From positions 80,727,592-80,791,591 of the forward strand of contig NC_092345.1 of assembly GCF_963676685.1 (NCBI RefSeq): 64,000 nt of DNA, given 5' to 3'. This document shows, piece after piece, positions 26,940 to 38,605 of this stretch. The notes under the pieces are model-generated. The model saw only the letters and a program-made list of their open reading frames with translations, was not told where the DNA came from and made no database searches. Every line of letters begins with the position of its first letter. The first letter of the stretch is position 1. The position numbers and the translations under genes are program-made. The stretch comes from Mytilus edulis. Taxonomy: Eukaryota; Mollusca; Bivalvia; Mytilida; Mytilidae.

Positions 26940-28580
26940 GTAATGAGGGGTCTAGACCATGTAGACTAGACGGTAGTGCATTACACAATAATTCTTTACA
27001 CGATTATGTGTCTTTCAACACCTTATTTATTAAAATACAACCATGTCATTCCAGATATTTTTGAAAAAAATGTGTTTCTATACGATATGAAATGATCAAA
27101 TGTTGATGTAGATGTCTAGGTGACGAAAACTTTTGACCATATTCTCCTTTATATTATCTATATAATAATTATAATAAATTGCAATCCTCAGAATAGGATA
27201 GCTTTACCATAAACAAATGTATGACTCTCTGCTTTATTTGGGTTCCAACCGCAGTATCAGTGATAATATGGCCGCTTCATAAACATGATGCTGTCAAGTT
27301 CCGAATGAGGACTTGAGTGCTTCCGAAAAAATATTTACTTGAAGTCTGTTGTAAAAAGCTAATAGCATACTGTACCATACTCTACCGTACATACAGTATA
27401 CGTTGTTACTATTTCTAGAAGACAAATAACACTAATAACTTTCTTATTGATAAAGCAAATACTTATAGGATAGGGTGCCTTTATATACCGTCTTTCAATA
27501 GTATTTCTTTATACCTACTGTCGGTGGTTAACATAGAATTTAGTGCTCCTATATACCGTCTATCAACCGTATTTGTCTATACCTACCGGCGGTTGTTATC
27601 AAAACAAACTATTTTCAATCGACAGTCCAAAGTTTCGTATCTATACTTCACTCTGAATGACCGATGACATTTATTTGAACAGTAACATTCCCTATTCATT
27701 ATTTAGTTTTCTCTCTGAACTTGTCTGAAATATTTGCGGCTGTACTGATGGCAAACAACAATCAATCAATTTCTTAAAGTACTTCTTAATCTAAATAATA
27801 TATTATTTTTTAATCTAACCAGTAATATGTGATCGGTGAATGTATGTATGACAATTACGCCAATTTTGAAAAAGCATATTTTTTTTCATTTGCGCACATT
27901 GACATTTTTTAATTTGCGCCAAATTGATTCGAAAGGTTAGGTCTGATAAATTTAGATGATAAAATCAAACTTGTTTAACCAAACGCAGCAATTCAATGAA
28001 CACAAGCTACAATATAGATAAATGTGTGTATAGACACATGTTGAGCTCATGGGTATCATCATTTAATCACACTTCCGGTACCCGAACATTTACTTTCATA
28101 TATGGAACCGATGCCATAAAGAAAAAAACAGGCTTTAACTTATAAAAATTTTGATAAAAAAGGGGATGCTTTATTGTAGGGAAGATATCACAAGGTTGCA
28201 GTTCAACAGAAGTGTTGCATGACAATACTCAGTTAAAAAGATTTGTGCATATGCAAATGTGCTTTTTATGTCAAACTGTTACAGTCTTATTTTATAAAGT
28301 GCTACTTCAAGTGTGATGTACACTTGCAATAAACTTATCCTGCTTTCAATCCCCCTCCTCCTCCCCGTCACGTGTGAGCAAGTGGCAGGTGACAAAAGTC
28401 CAGAAGGAATATTTTTGTTATTATATAAATAAATTCTATACATCTTATATGCCTCATGACTTGTGTTTACCTGTTAATTTTTGCAAATGAAGAAAATAAA
28501 TTTGGCGCAAAGAAATAAAAAAAAATAGGCGCTAATTAAGTGCAGATTGGCGCAAATGGAAAAAGCCGAAGTAAATATAA
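26940..28580. other. Unrecognised, with short local duplications
   Basis: A roughly 60-bp segment with TATATACCGTCT-TCAA is duplicated at 27478-27535 and 27546-27600. GCGCAAAT-type motifs near 27845-27935 reappear inverted at 28490-28570, suggesting a diverged foldback element. No exon was seen. Confidence 0.4.
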
Positions 28581-28584
28581 TCTT

Positions 28585-29030
28585 TTCTCGTATCAAGATT
28601 TCAAGATTTTATTCATAACCTTAGACACATACTTGTGTACAAGAGGACAATAATATATACAACCATATTAAGATAATACATAGCGAGACAGGACAAACGA
28701 AACACAAATACATAGTATATTTTAAAAGACAATTGGTATAATTAGATTAAGTATTTTATGATTTTCTTCACGAAAATGGATAATTTCCTTTGAACTTGTA
28801 CGTTACATATAGACAAGCCAGTGAATTTCTTCTTGCTTGGATTCATTACATAGTAATTTGGTACAAACTTTGATTTAAGAGCAGAAACATCAGCACTTTT
28901 ACAGGTAAACAATATATGAAACTCATCTCCTATTCCCTCATCCCTCATTACATAATGTACATATTCTATTTTCCCTCGCGATTCCCGCCCATCTACCCGT
29001 CTCAATAGGTAACTTCAAATTCGAGCATCG
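28585..29030 (-). mobile_element. Non-LTR retrotransposon 3' end (LINE remnant)
   Basis: On the minus strand a frame at 29005-28742 reads I-G-D-E-F-H-I-L-F-T-C, then a K-F-V-P-N-Y-Y segment. This resembles the conserved C-terminal end of bivalve LINE reverse transcriptases (IGDE-[FY]-H-x-L-x-x-C). It is followed by a short untranslated tail ending AATAAAATCTTGAAATCTTG (28620-28590), a typical 3' end of such elements. The 5' part of the element is absent, as expected from incomplete target-primed reverse transcription. Confidence 0.75.
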
Positions 29031-29279
29031 AAGTTTAGATATGTAATATCTGTCCTTGGGTAATAATCGCAATAGATACGGTTCCAAACCCAACTCGAGT
29101 TTGAATAAAGAATAGAATTCACCCCTATCAGATCAAATTGGTGTTTTCTTTCTTTTTTTCGTTCAGTTTCATCTAGTCCATTTGTTCATTTGACTCTGTT
29201 TCCATCACGACTAGGATGCATTTTAATTTATAATGAAAAGTCGTTCAGGTTTTTGTTTTATTATATAAAAAAAGAAGAT

Positions 29280-29535
29280 ATGGCATGATTGCCAATGAGA
29301 CAACTCTCTAAAAGAGACAAAGTGACACCGGAATTAACTATTAAAAAAACCTTTAACAGATCACGGTACGCTGACGGTACAGATGTCTGTAAATTCAGAA
29401 ATTAATGCGAGGTTTTTATTATTGCGACAATAATTAAGACTCGCATTTTGAAGTATTGCGTTTGAATTAATCGGGATTTTTTCTTAATCGTTGTAATCAA
29501 AATCTCATTTCAAGCTATAATGACACTCATCGCAT
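29280..29535. repeat. Fragments of mussel repeats
   Basis: 29280-29335 matches the GAGACAACTCTC family. 29385-29530 matches the ATTCAGAAATTAATGCGAGG family, which also ends near 41820. Confidence 0.5.
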
Positions 29536-29777
29536 TTAATATTTAACAATTGCACGCAACAAATTTACATTCTAAGACTATATATGACAAGATTTGTTCG
29601 TTTAAGTTGCCAAAAATTCTATAATTAGTGTATTATTCTCCCAAGTTTATTTGAAAAGGTATAATTCCTCTATACAAATGGCAAAATCTTTCATAAAATA
29701 TCCAGTAAGTTGGATAAATGTTTACCAAATCATCCCAATACAGTTTGATTTATATATTCACTTTGCTATTCCGTTCT

Positions 29778-30843
29778 CAGGGGCGGATCCAGGAATTTAT
29801 TAGGGGGTGGTCACCTTTTGAAATCTTAAATTAAAATTCATTTTTTTTATGGCCCCTTATAGGGAGATTCTGTTTGCCACAAAGCAAAACACGCTTAAAT
29901 ATAGATTTCAAAACAGTTCTGTTTGCTTTTATACGTTCATTCATTGCTTTATCAATAAATGTTTGAATATCAGTAGTCCTTTGCTCAATGTTGTCAAGAA
30001 AAAGTTGAGCTTTTGCTCTAGCTTCAGTATGACTTTTTTACATGATTTCTCATAACGGACGAAATGATCGTTAAGTCTTGTACTTGCATGTGCCATATCT
30101 GTTAGTGGTTTGCATGATAATGTTCCCAAACTTTCAACCCCAAACAGAGCACAGTATATGCAGCAAGCTCCTTCTTGTGAAGGTGAGTACACTAGCCCAT
30201 CATAGCGATTTAGCCAATTCAGCTGAAACAGTCTGTTCTTTCCTGCATATTTTTTTTATAGGAAAGTTATAGTTTATTCCAGGTTGGAAATGATTTTTTA
30301 TCAAATTAAATTTCTCTTCGTTTGTTAATTTACGTGTTGATTGTTTTACAAAACCAATGTCGTTTGTACTTATATGTAAGTCGGGGGTTGTTTCTTTAAT
30401 CTGATCACTTTTATTCGTATCAATGCTAGGTCCATTACAAGTCGTTGGTACTTCAGAGGGGGCTGATTTGTGGCGTTTCCTGAAGGAAAGAGGGTATAAG
30501 TTACTAAAAAAATTGGAATGAACGAAACTATTAGACAAACAGATGATGGAACGGGGGTATTCATTCAATATAGAAGAAATATCAAAGAAATCGACCAAGT
30601 AATTAGCGATTGTTGATTACATGTTCATTGTATAAACATACCTGTCAAGGTACATGTATTTAGCCTTAAGGTAAGTAATGACAACTTTATGACTGGTGAT
30701 TACAATAGACAAATTGATTTGATCGACGAATTTATTTTTCAAAATGTTCAAGTTGCACCATTGTTTGGTACATGGTGCACCATTTTTGCAAACCCAGGGG
30801 GTGGTCACCGGCACCGGATGACCACCCCCTGGATCCGCCTCTG
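29778..30843 (-). mobile_element. hAT-like element, 1,066 bp, with 5-bp target duplication
   Basis: The ends are CAGGGGCGGATCCAGG (29778) and its inverted match CCTGGATCCGCCTCTG (to 30843), differing at one base. GTTCT flanks both sides (29773-29777 and 30844-30848). CAG-GGCG ends are typical of hAT elements, and some hAT lineages make 5-bp duplications. It carries the transposase remnant described separately. Confidence 0.85.
29941..30598 (-). pseudogene. hAT (TTF-zinc-finger/ZMYM1-like) transposase N-terminal remnant
   Basis: Minus-strand frame 30598-30200 includes N-H-F-Q-P-G-I-N-Y-N-F-P. After a frame change near 30200, frame 30192-29941 gives Y-S-P-S-Q-E-G-A-C-C-I-Y-C-A-L-F-G. Together these are the hallmark of the TTF-type zinc finger of ZMYM1/hAT transposases (F-x-P then W-L-x-Y-S-x-x-x-x-G-A-x-C-x-x-C-x-L-F). 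The rest of the protein, with the catalytic DDE region, is missing. Nothing suggests activity. Confidence 0.8.
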
Positions 30844-30848
30844 GTTCT

Positions 30849-32180
30849 TGCACAGTGATATAGTTCATTTTGCGTCATCCCATATTCTAGCAAAGGGAGA
30901 TTATCTCAGCATCACCGTTACATTAGTAATAGCTCTCGTACATAACATAGTTAGCTCGAGAACTGTATCATGTATGATCCTGTGTGAATCTGATCTTTAT
31001 ATTAAAAGTGCATAAATGGTTCACATATGGGTCTTATTTAAACATTAAACAGTATCAAAACAATTAGTGCATTATAATATAACCAAATAGGCATGCAAAA
31101 AAGAATCAATAGGCAAAATATGTTTGTCTACCGTCTAATTCTAATTGCTAATATTTACTGTATTGTACATAGCTCAATTCAATTCCATTCCATTCCATTC
31201 AATTTTATTTATTTTTTAATTTTCAGCAGAAAACAGTATTTCTAACAATTAAATTGAATTAATTTGACGTTGACACACGGTAATCACTCTCATGTTTTTA
31301 TTTACATCGCTGTCAATCATCCGGTAAAGATGAATATTCATTACTACCCTCGGTAGTTAACGTCCCTCGATGGTTAACTTTAAGTGCCTATAATAGTGAG
31401 GCAAAACATATTCGCCGAGCGTAGCGAGGAGAAAAATTTTTGTCGAGGGGTCTTGAGGCCGCTCAAAACACCCCCAGAAGCTCTGAGAAAAATAACGCAA
31501 TATCATGCATTCTGAGCGTTCCACGGACTCTTTCTTACATTGAAACGCAAATAATCTTTAGCTATTTTTTCGACAACATTCTAGTCTCAAAGTAAAAACA
31601 TAGATTTATTGTAATTTAAGACTTTTAGGTTTTAGGGGCAACATTAAAAGACCGATATGTAGGATAAAGTAAAAATCGTATTTCTCATATATATATAATC
31701 ATTAATACCGGGTCTGTCTGTCTGCTCTTGTCTTGTATTGTGCTGACTTTGGTCATTTTTTATCACTAGATTTAGATATAGTGACAGTGTAGTATTATAC
31801 TTTAAGTACTAGTACTGCTTAAGTCGACACTAGGGACCATCTTGACCTTCTTTTACGGTATTAATGATTATTGAAGTCCAAGACCCTCCAGCAACTATCA
31901 AGATGAAGAACAGGAATAAAAACTTTGACCATTGATCATTTGTATTTTTTCTATGCATTAACTTTGGGTGCGATTAGGTCCCGTGCAGGTTTACTCCATA
32001 TTCCTTTATTTTCTGTCTAAACACGATTTAATGCAAGTTTAACCATTCAATGTAAAAGGTTATATGGCAATACATTGGTTTTTTTAAATGATTTGATACC
32101 GGGAAATTGGTGGTCTTTCTTTAATTTAAACCATTTCAGCTATGTAGTTTTACCCACAGGAGCTTGGGTATATGATACAG

Positions 32181-32183
<3 letters not shown>
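30849..32183. other. Little recognised; E-family-like end motif at 31395-31450
   Basis: GCCGAGCGTAGCGAGGAG followed by AAAAATTTTT (31413-31443) resembles the inner end of the element at 34644-36640. A matching opposite end may be GAGGCATTTGCCTC...CAGCCCTG at 33741-33781. No target duplication was found, so an intact 2.4-kb element is not claimed. Confidence 0.4.

Positions 32184-32213
<30 letters not shown>
32184..32213. repeat. Poly-T tract
   Basis: A run of 30 T, followed by ATTAAAATATTAAA. Confidence 0.95.
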
Positions 32214-32215
<2 letters not shown>

Positions 32216-32389
32216 TAAAATATTAAATTTTCTATATTTACAAGTACACACCCGTGATATCGCGGGTCCGTGACTGAATTAAAGTATATAACTATGCCTA
32301 AGCCTTATTTTAGTAATTGGTATTGTCATCTGATAAAGTCATGTCGATTATAAGATACACAGTTTTCTCTGCTTTCAAATCTTTCTGTT

Positions 32390-32825
32390 TGAACCCGTCG
32401 ACCTGGAACTTATCAATTATTGGAAATATTAATTATTTGGAAAACAAAAGGTCCAGGCTATCCAGGAATGGGGTATTTTTTAATCAACGGCATTGTCCTA
32501 TATTAGTTATCTTAGAAAGTCTTGCTGATTGCTGAATAAAGCTACAATAGGGAACAATTTGACAATGATTGAATTAAGTAGTGTCCGCCCATTGATTATG
32601 ACCCGTGTATATAGCAAAATCCTAAATACACCGTTTGGTGGTGCGCCTGTCAAATGCGGAACGTACAGATAAGGTAATAGCTAACAGGTGAATATACTAT
32701 TGGTATCGGTATCGGATTAGACCCGGAACTTGTTAATTATTGGCAATATTAATTATATGGAAAACAAAAGGGTCTGGAGTGGTGTAATTTTTAAGCTAAA
32801 CCATTGTCCTATATTAGTTATATAT
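32390..32825 (+). repeat. Direct repeat of about 110 bp
   Basis: Segments near 32400-32515 and 32722-32822 share GGAACTT-TCAATTATTGG, AATATTAATTAT, GGAAAACAAAAGG and TTGTCCTATATTAGTTAT. Confidence 0.65.
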
Positions 32826-32903
32826 AGAGTTGAATTCTTTGATTTGTCGTTTTTACCCGATGACGGCTGACAAATTGGACCTCGTAATTTAGTATTATAG
32901 ATA

Positions 32904-33072
32904 ATACATATCTATCACTTCTGTGCATGTCTCACCTATATATAGCTAGTTTCAAGTGATTTAAACGACTCAGAGAAAATACTAAATTTTACAATCCATA
33001 CTAAGAAAGATTGCTGGTATTTTCTCTGACTCGAAACAAGGTGAGACATGCACAAAAGTGATAGATATGTAT
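32904..33072. mobile_element. Palindromic MITE, 169 bp
   Basis: The left arm starts ATACATATCTATCACTT and continues through TGCATGTCTCACCT. The right arm is the inverse (AGGTGAGACATGCA, AAGTGATAGATATGTAT). A second inner inverted pair (GAGAAAATAC and GTATTTTCTC) extends the hairpin. TA-rich flanks would suit a mariner-type target but do not prove it. Confidence 0.75.
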
Positions 33073-33204
33073 AATTAATATAGAAAACTGAATATCTTAA
33101 TCAACGGGAAAAAAAAAGACAAAAACGTATTTGTATTCTTTGATATCAAGTTCAATTATCCATGCAGAAACGACAATTTTTTCTGTGTCCAGTATAGCAT
33201 CGTA

Positions 33205-33600
33205 GATAGATATAGGAAGATGTGGTGTTAGTGCCAATGAGACAACTCTCCATCCAAATAACAATTTATAAAAGTAACCATTATAAGTCAATGTACGGCC
33301 TTCAACACGGAGCCTTGGTTCACACCGAACAAAAAGCTATAAAGGGCCCCAAAATTACTAGTGTAAAACCATTCAAACGAGAAAACCAACGGTCTAATCT
33401 ATATAAAAAACGAGAGCAAATTCTTAAAATATTTTCCCGCACAATATCTGGACATCGGTGGACATGCAACATTGCACACGTTTACAAATGAAAAACAGCA
33501 CTCAGACTATAGTCATAAAGTAGACAATAAAAGAACAAAACACAAACCCGAGACACAGAAGTACAAACAATAGACCATCAACTCTGAAAACCAAAAATAA
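33205..33600 (+). repeat. Mussel repeat (GAGACAACTCTCCATCCAA family), long copy
   Basis: Well-preserved copy running from AGATATAGGAAGATGTGG through ACTAGTGTAAAACCATTCAA, GGTCTAATCTATATAAAAA and on to ACACAAACCCGAGACACAGA. Overlapping frames on both strands here are repeat-derived. Confidence 0.7.
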
Positions 33601-33601
33601 A

Positions 33602-34638
33602 ATAGAAACATAGATCACGAAAAAAATGCAGGGGCGACATCAGTCCAGTGAAGAGAAATTGCTTCTTGCAAGACACTTTCCGTGAAAACAATTTGATATA
33701 AAGACAATTTTTTTTCATTTTTTTTTTTAATTTCCAGCATGAGGCATTTGCCTCATTTGCCTCAATGTAGTTACAGCCCTGTATATTTAAATGATAGGTA
33801 TAAACCAGTTTAAATGTCCATAACGACATTTTACTGTGTTGCTCGTTTACAACTGGTCCATTTGACTATTTTAACATTATTTTTTTGTTATTGCAAAAAT
33901 ATAACATCTTTTACCTCATGGAGTGTTTGCACATATACTGTTTATTGGACTTTTCCCCCGTTTATTTAATTTTTAGCTTCGCAACTTTCGGGAATTCTTG
34001 AAAGGTACTGCACCCATGCCATTTCAGTAGTTTGTCTTTCTTTCTTTCTTTTTGTTATTTTAATATCTATTGTTTGTTTTTTTAAGGAAACTATTTTCAC
34101 GCAAAATTTGATCAAATGCACCCGACCCTCCAGTGACCTCTGGGAGTATCACGTGCTATAATTTGTCAAACCCACCTTTCTTGTGTTTCAAATGCATTGA
34201 CCTTGTTCAAGTTGTTGTACAAACAGTTTTTCCAGGTATAATAGATATGTTTATAAGATAAATCCGGGACAAAATTAATGTACATCATTGTTATCACGTA
34301 AAAGGCTATAATTAGTGATTTATTTACAAACTTCCCTTTATACATACCTTTGTAGATGTTATGGTTGTTTGGTTATTTAAATTAAGATTGATAACATTAT
34401 TTGACATATCGTTTTAATATAGGACGCAGGTTTTAAAATCAATTTTCTAAGTATTGTGTTAAAATACTGTCTTCATATGGAAACCATGAAATGATGAATA
34501 TGACGACAAAGGTTGGTATTATACTTATTAATAACAATAGCTATGTTTTGAGTAATGACTCCGTTTGTAACAATTATTCTACTGTTATGTAGAACGTACT
34601 ACATGTATTAATTTAATAAGCGTATTAATGTTACGTAT
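33602..34638. other. Mostly unrecognised; GCCTCATTTGCCTC motif
   Basis: GAGGCATTTGCCTCATTTGC at 33741-33760, leading to CAGCCCTG at 33781, matches the outer end of the E-family element at 36600-36640. Otherwise nothing is seen. Confidence 0.4.
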
Positions 34639-34831
34639 GTTTCCAAGGCCGTAGCGCCTGTTTGTTTAAAGTGAGGCAAATCGCCGAGCGGAGCGAGGCG
34701 AAAAATTTTTAAGCCTTTTTTTAGGGGGTTTTCGGGTGCCTGAAACGGGAGAAGTTAGCTCATTTCAGCATTACTATTTATAATAAAAAACAAAAAATAT
34801 ATATAACTGAAATACGTTATTTTTATTAGCT

Positions 34832-35470
34832 AAAATTGAGAAAGGAAATGGTGAATATGTCAAAGCGACAACCACCCGACCATAGAGCAAACAACAGCCG
34901 AAGGCAACCAATGGGTCTTCAATGTAGCGAGAATTCCCGCACCCGTAGGTGTCCTTCAGCTGGCCCCTAAAATATGCATAATAGTACAGTGATAATGGAC
35001 GTCATACTAAACTCCGAATTATACACAAGAAACTAAAATTTAAAATCATACAAGACTAACAAAGGCCAGAGGCTCCTGACTTGGGACAGGCGCAAAATTG
35101 CGGCGGGGTTAAACATGTTTATGAGATCTCAACCCTCCCCCTATACCTCTAGTCAATGTAGAAAAGTAAAAGAATAACAATACGCACATTAAAATTCAGT
35201 TCAAGAGACGTCCGAGTCTGATGTCAAAAGATGTAACAAAAGAAAATAAATAAAATGACAATAATACATAAATAACAACAGACTACTAGCAGTTAACTGA
35301 CATGCCAGCTCCAGACCTCAATTAAACTGATTGAAAAGATTTTGTCTTCCTCATATGAATATCAGGTACAATCCCTCCCGTTAGGGGTTTAGTATCATAC
35401 TATCATAAAATATATGAGAAGAACATAACCCGTGTCATGCCAACAACTGTTTTTTTAGAAATAAATGTGT
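34832..35470 (+). mobile_element. Mussel repeat (ACAACCACCCGACCATAGAG family) inserted in element E
   Basis: The segment is absent from copy 2 of element E, where TTATTAGCTA runs straight into GCTAGCCTATAAG. It starts AAATTGAGAAAGGAAATGG, contains CACCCGACCATAGAGC, TTCAGCTGGCCCC and GACTACTAGCAGTTAACTG, and ends near GAAATAAATGTGTA. GCTA occurs on both sides and may be the target duplication. Confidence 0.75.
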
Positions 35471-35719
35471 AGCTAGCCTATAAGTAAATATAAAAAAAAA
35501 ATAATCTCTGTTTCTCAACCAAAACTTTCCGATTCTCCTGTGACCTATACTATCGAAAAGCTTCAACACTACGTTCTTATGTACATGCATGTAAATATTT
35601 ATGTCCAGTAGCAAGTTATAAGCTTCTAGAAGTCGAGAACATGTTATAAGCATTCTCTGTAAACAATCCGCTGGAAGACATGTCAACCTACCTGGACACA
35701 TTATTCTACCAATTTTCAA

Positions 35720-35815
35720 GTCCTTGGTTTGACCTACCAGGGTTCAAACCCACGACCTACCGCACTAGAATCAACGGCACACGCTAGCATACAACCAGAC
35801 AACGCTGACCATAAT
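35720..35815 (-). repeat. tRNA-derived SINE-like head inside element E copy 1
   Basis: The minus strand reads TGGTTGTATGCTAGCG and, further on, GTCGTGGGTTTGAACCCTGG. The second resembles a tRNA B box (GGTTCGAAxCC) and the first loosely an A box. The same stretch is at 58960-59040 in copy 2. Confidence 0.5.
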
Positions 35816-36908
35816 CAGAAAAAGAAACACGAAAGAAATATTTTCAAACGATACCAAAAATATATTTCATACTTTTATTAAAGATTGAAATAAAAATCAT
35901 GAATTGCCTTATACATCAAAGACTTCCATAGAAAAGACGCTTCATGATTTTGTCTAAATTAATTATGAATAATTATTAGTTTTGGTCAATGAATTATTTT
36001 ATCAATTATAATTTGTTGTTCAGTGAGTTGATAGTGTAAACATTGGAAGCTATAGCGTTATCGATTCAAATAAACCAAGGAAAGTAATAAGCCAGAATAG
36101 GGGTGTTATAGCTAGACTTGCTACAATTCTCTTTTTATTATTTTTCTCTGACTAATTTATATGTTTACTGATAAGTGCCAGCCTACGGATTGCCCTTGGA
36201 GAACCTTCCTCCTGCAGATGTCAGTATAATTGTAATCTCCATTAGTTAAAGCAGTAAAATTATTAAAGGGGCAAAATTGAAAAAAAAATACAGAAAAAAC
36301 ATAATTAGGAAGGGACATGCAGCAAGTATAGGGGTGTAAATACTCATGTCTTGAACCAGTTTTGCAACGACATTAAGATTTGTTTCAATTTTTTTTTATT
36401 TTGATTTGTATTCGGAACACTTACTATTTTACCGTCACCACTATGATAAAAGCTGCAATTGCTGCTGCAGAGTGGACACACTGTATGTAGTGTGCCGGTA
36501 GATAATTTGAAACTCGAAACTCGCATATTGATAAATTGATGTAAAATACATAAGTAAAAAAAAAAGACACTTCGAAAGTTTGGTCGTCGATTCAAAAGTG
36601 AGGCATTTGCCTCATTTGCCTCCATTACGCTACGACCCTGGTTTCTGCACAAGGTGTAACTGTTTAAGTCATAATTTTGGTAGAAGGAATCAACGTATAC
36701 TATATTTATACCATCATGCTTACGTACTTAGTATATACAGTCAGGACTCTACTTCGTCAGAATTATCTCCCCATTACGCCAGTTCATTTTCACAATCGTA
36801 GAAATGGAAGCCATTGAATTTGTAGGGATGACGCGCTACCAATTTTGCTCATTGAAGCCGATAAATTTATCCACATTGCACCATTACGATCATTATATGT
36901 CAGTTGTA

Positions 36909-37510
36909 TTTTAAGGTTCATCATAACATACGGACAAATATGGCTGTATTTACATGCCAAAAATTACTCTGAGTACAGACTTACCTGTGAAGTTGGAAAA
37001 GTTTTAATGCCTGGCATCCACTAGATATAATAAAGTTAAAAGCATTTTGTGTTTCAGAAAGATAAAATCTCTTTTGGATTTTGGTGGGCATTGTTTTTCC
37101 TTCATGCAAAGGGTCTGAAAATAACTAAGTTGTGGTACAACTATGAGATGCTCCCTCAGGTAAAAAACCGGTTTGTATTGTTTTGATTGTCCTTAATTGA
37201 CATGGCAAGAGGTATCTTCACAACTTCAGGTGAGTAAAAGAGTTCATCTGAGTCAGTGAGTGGACAGTATCAAAGTAATTCAGGTGTTTGTTTATTTTTA
37301 CACCTTCTCTAGAAAGGAAAAAAAAAAATGCCTAGCAAAAACCAAAAAAGATTTTATCTTTCTTTAACACAAAATGCATTTAACTTTTATATATCTAGTG
37401 GATGCTAAGCATGAAAACTTTCCAAACAGCACAGGTAAGTCTGTACACAGACAAGTTTTTGAGGTGAAAATACGGCCATATTTGTCCATTTGTTATGATG
37501 AACCTTAAAA
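36909..37510. mobile_element. Foldback element, 602 bp
   Basis: The left arm starts TTTTAAGGTTCATCATAACA and the right arm ends with its inverse, GTTATGATGAACCTTAAAA. Arms of about 180 bp continue with ACAGACTTACCTGTG inverted to CACAGGTAAGTCTGT, ATCCACTAGATATA inverted to TATATCTAGTGGAT, and AAGATAAAATCT inverted to AGATTTTATCTT. The loop is about 220 bp. No clear target duplication. Confidence 0.75.
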
Positions 37511-38460
37511 GACAAATGTATCAACTAGCTAATGAGCATCAGTTAATGATCTTGTCTGCATTGATTCAACTTAAAACTATTGTCTGATCGGTTGTCAGGT
37601 GGTTTTTTTTCGAAAATTGATAAACATTTAAAAAAATTCTAATTAAAAATTTCGTTGAAGGGCAGACTAGATTTTTTTAGTGTATACAGACTATAAACCC
37701 TAGTTTTCACACACAAACCATTATATTTTTTCAAAGATGCATTTTTACATCCAACTTGAAAGACTGTCGTCAAGTACTTTCAGTAAAAACATAGCTATTC
37801 GGACACACCTTCTCTGTTTTTGTGACTCATTAGATAGGGATTTCACTTCACCCATATATTTCATCTTTTAGTAGTTATTTTTTTGTGTTATAAAGTCATT
37901 CTGTAGCTTTGATATATAAAAATAATAGAATATGAAGCGAGACGATGTATGAAATAATCTTACTTTGTACGATATCAAGACAAAATATTCAACTCAAACA
38001 CGCCCTAACATAAAAAGGTGCACTCAATTTTCTCTTCGATATAATTTTTGGAATTTTTCTTGAGTCACATAATGGAAGGGCAGACACAAAAATTTTTGAA
38101 CTAATAAATTGATGTGTTTTCCGTCCGTGGTAATTTTTTCAAAAAAATCGGAGGTTATGCATTTTCTTCATCCAACTTGAAAGATACCCATGTCGTCGAC
38201 TTGAAATATAATGGTTCTGCTTAACTATGTACTAGATAAATTGAAAACTTATGCAAATGGTGTTTTTAAAATAAAACACCTCGTAATTGAGAAGAAAATT
38301 GTAATTTTGTTTGTTTCTTTTAACTTTTAAAATTTTTGTCACTATAGTAAACAATACAATACACATTTATCACCTTCTCTAACAAAGAGCTTCGATTCTT
38401 TTGTTCTATTTCAACCGGGTTTCCGACTGTATAGATATAGACTTGTGATATAGACTTGTG
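37511..38460. other. Diverged direct repeat, otherwise unrecognised
   Basis: GAAGGGCAGAC and CATCCAACTTGAAAGA occur at about 37660/37750 and again at about 38077/38170, a diverged direct duplication of roughly 120 bp. Confidence 0.45.
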
Positions 38461-38464
38461 TATA

Positions 38465-38600
38465 TAGATATAAGAAGATGTGGTATGAGTGTCAATGAGA
38501 CAACTCCCCATCGAAGTCACAATTTGCAAAATTATGTCGCCATACGGTCTTCAACACGGAGCATTCAGGGCTCACACCGAACAGCAAGCTATTAATGTAT
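38465..38600 (+). repeat. Mussel repeat (GAGACAACTC family), partial
   Basis: ATAAGAAGATGTGGTATGAG, GTCAATGAGACAACTCCCC, GGTCTTCAACACGGAGC and CACACCGAACAGCAAGC appear in order. Confidence 0.75.
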
Positions 38601-38605
38601 ACATA

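Larger units (their letters stand above)
34644..36640 (-). mobile_element. hAT-like non-autonomous element (family E), copy 1
   Basis: Ends: CAAGGCCGTAGCG (34644) and, inverted, CAGGGTCGTAGCG (to 36640), 11 of 13 bases alike. GTTTC flanks both sides (34639-34643 and 36641-36645). Next to the ends lie GAGGCAAAT motifs and GCCGAGCGGAGCGAGGCG. The latter motif recurs, diverged, near the right end of the hAT-like element at 57557. A second, inverted copy is at 58125-59434. Copy 1 is longer because of an insertion at 34832-35470. Open frames inside it (35435-35719 and 36344-36652, minus) are conserved between copies only because the DNA is. Confidence 0.8.

Noticed and set aside
31395..33781. A 2.4-kb element with E-like ends
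   Set aside because: End-like motifs occur on both sides, but no matching inverted tips or target duplication were found.
35435..36652. Minus-strand frames also present at 58140-59348
   Set aside because: Apparent conservation comes from two copies of the same non-autonomous element, not from selection on a protein.
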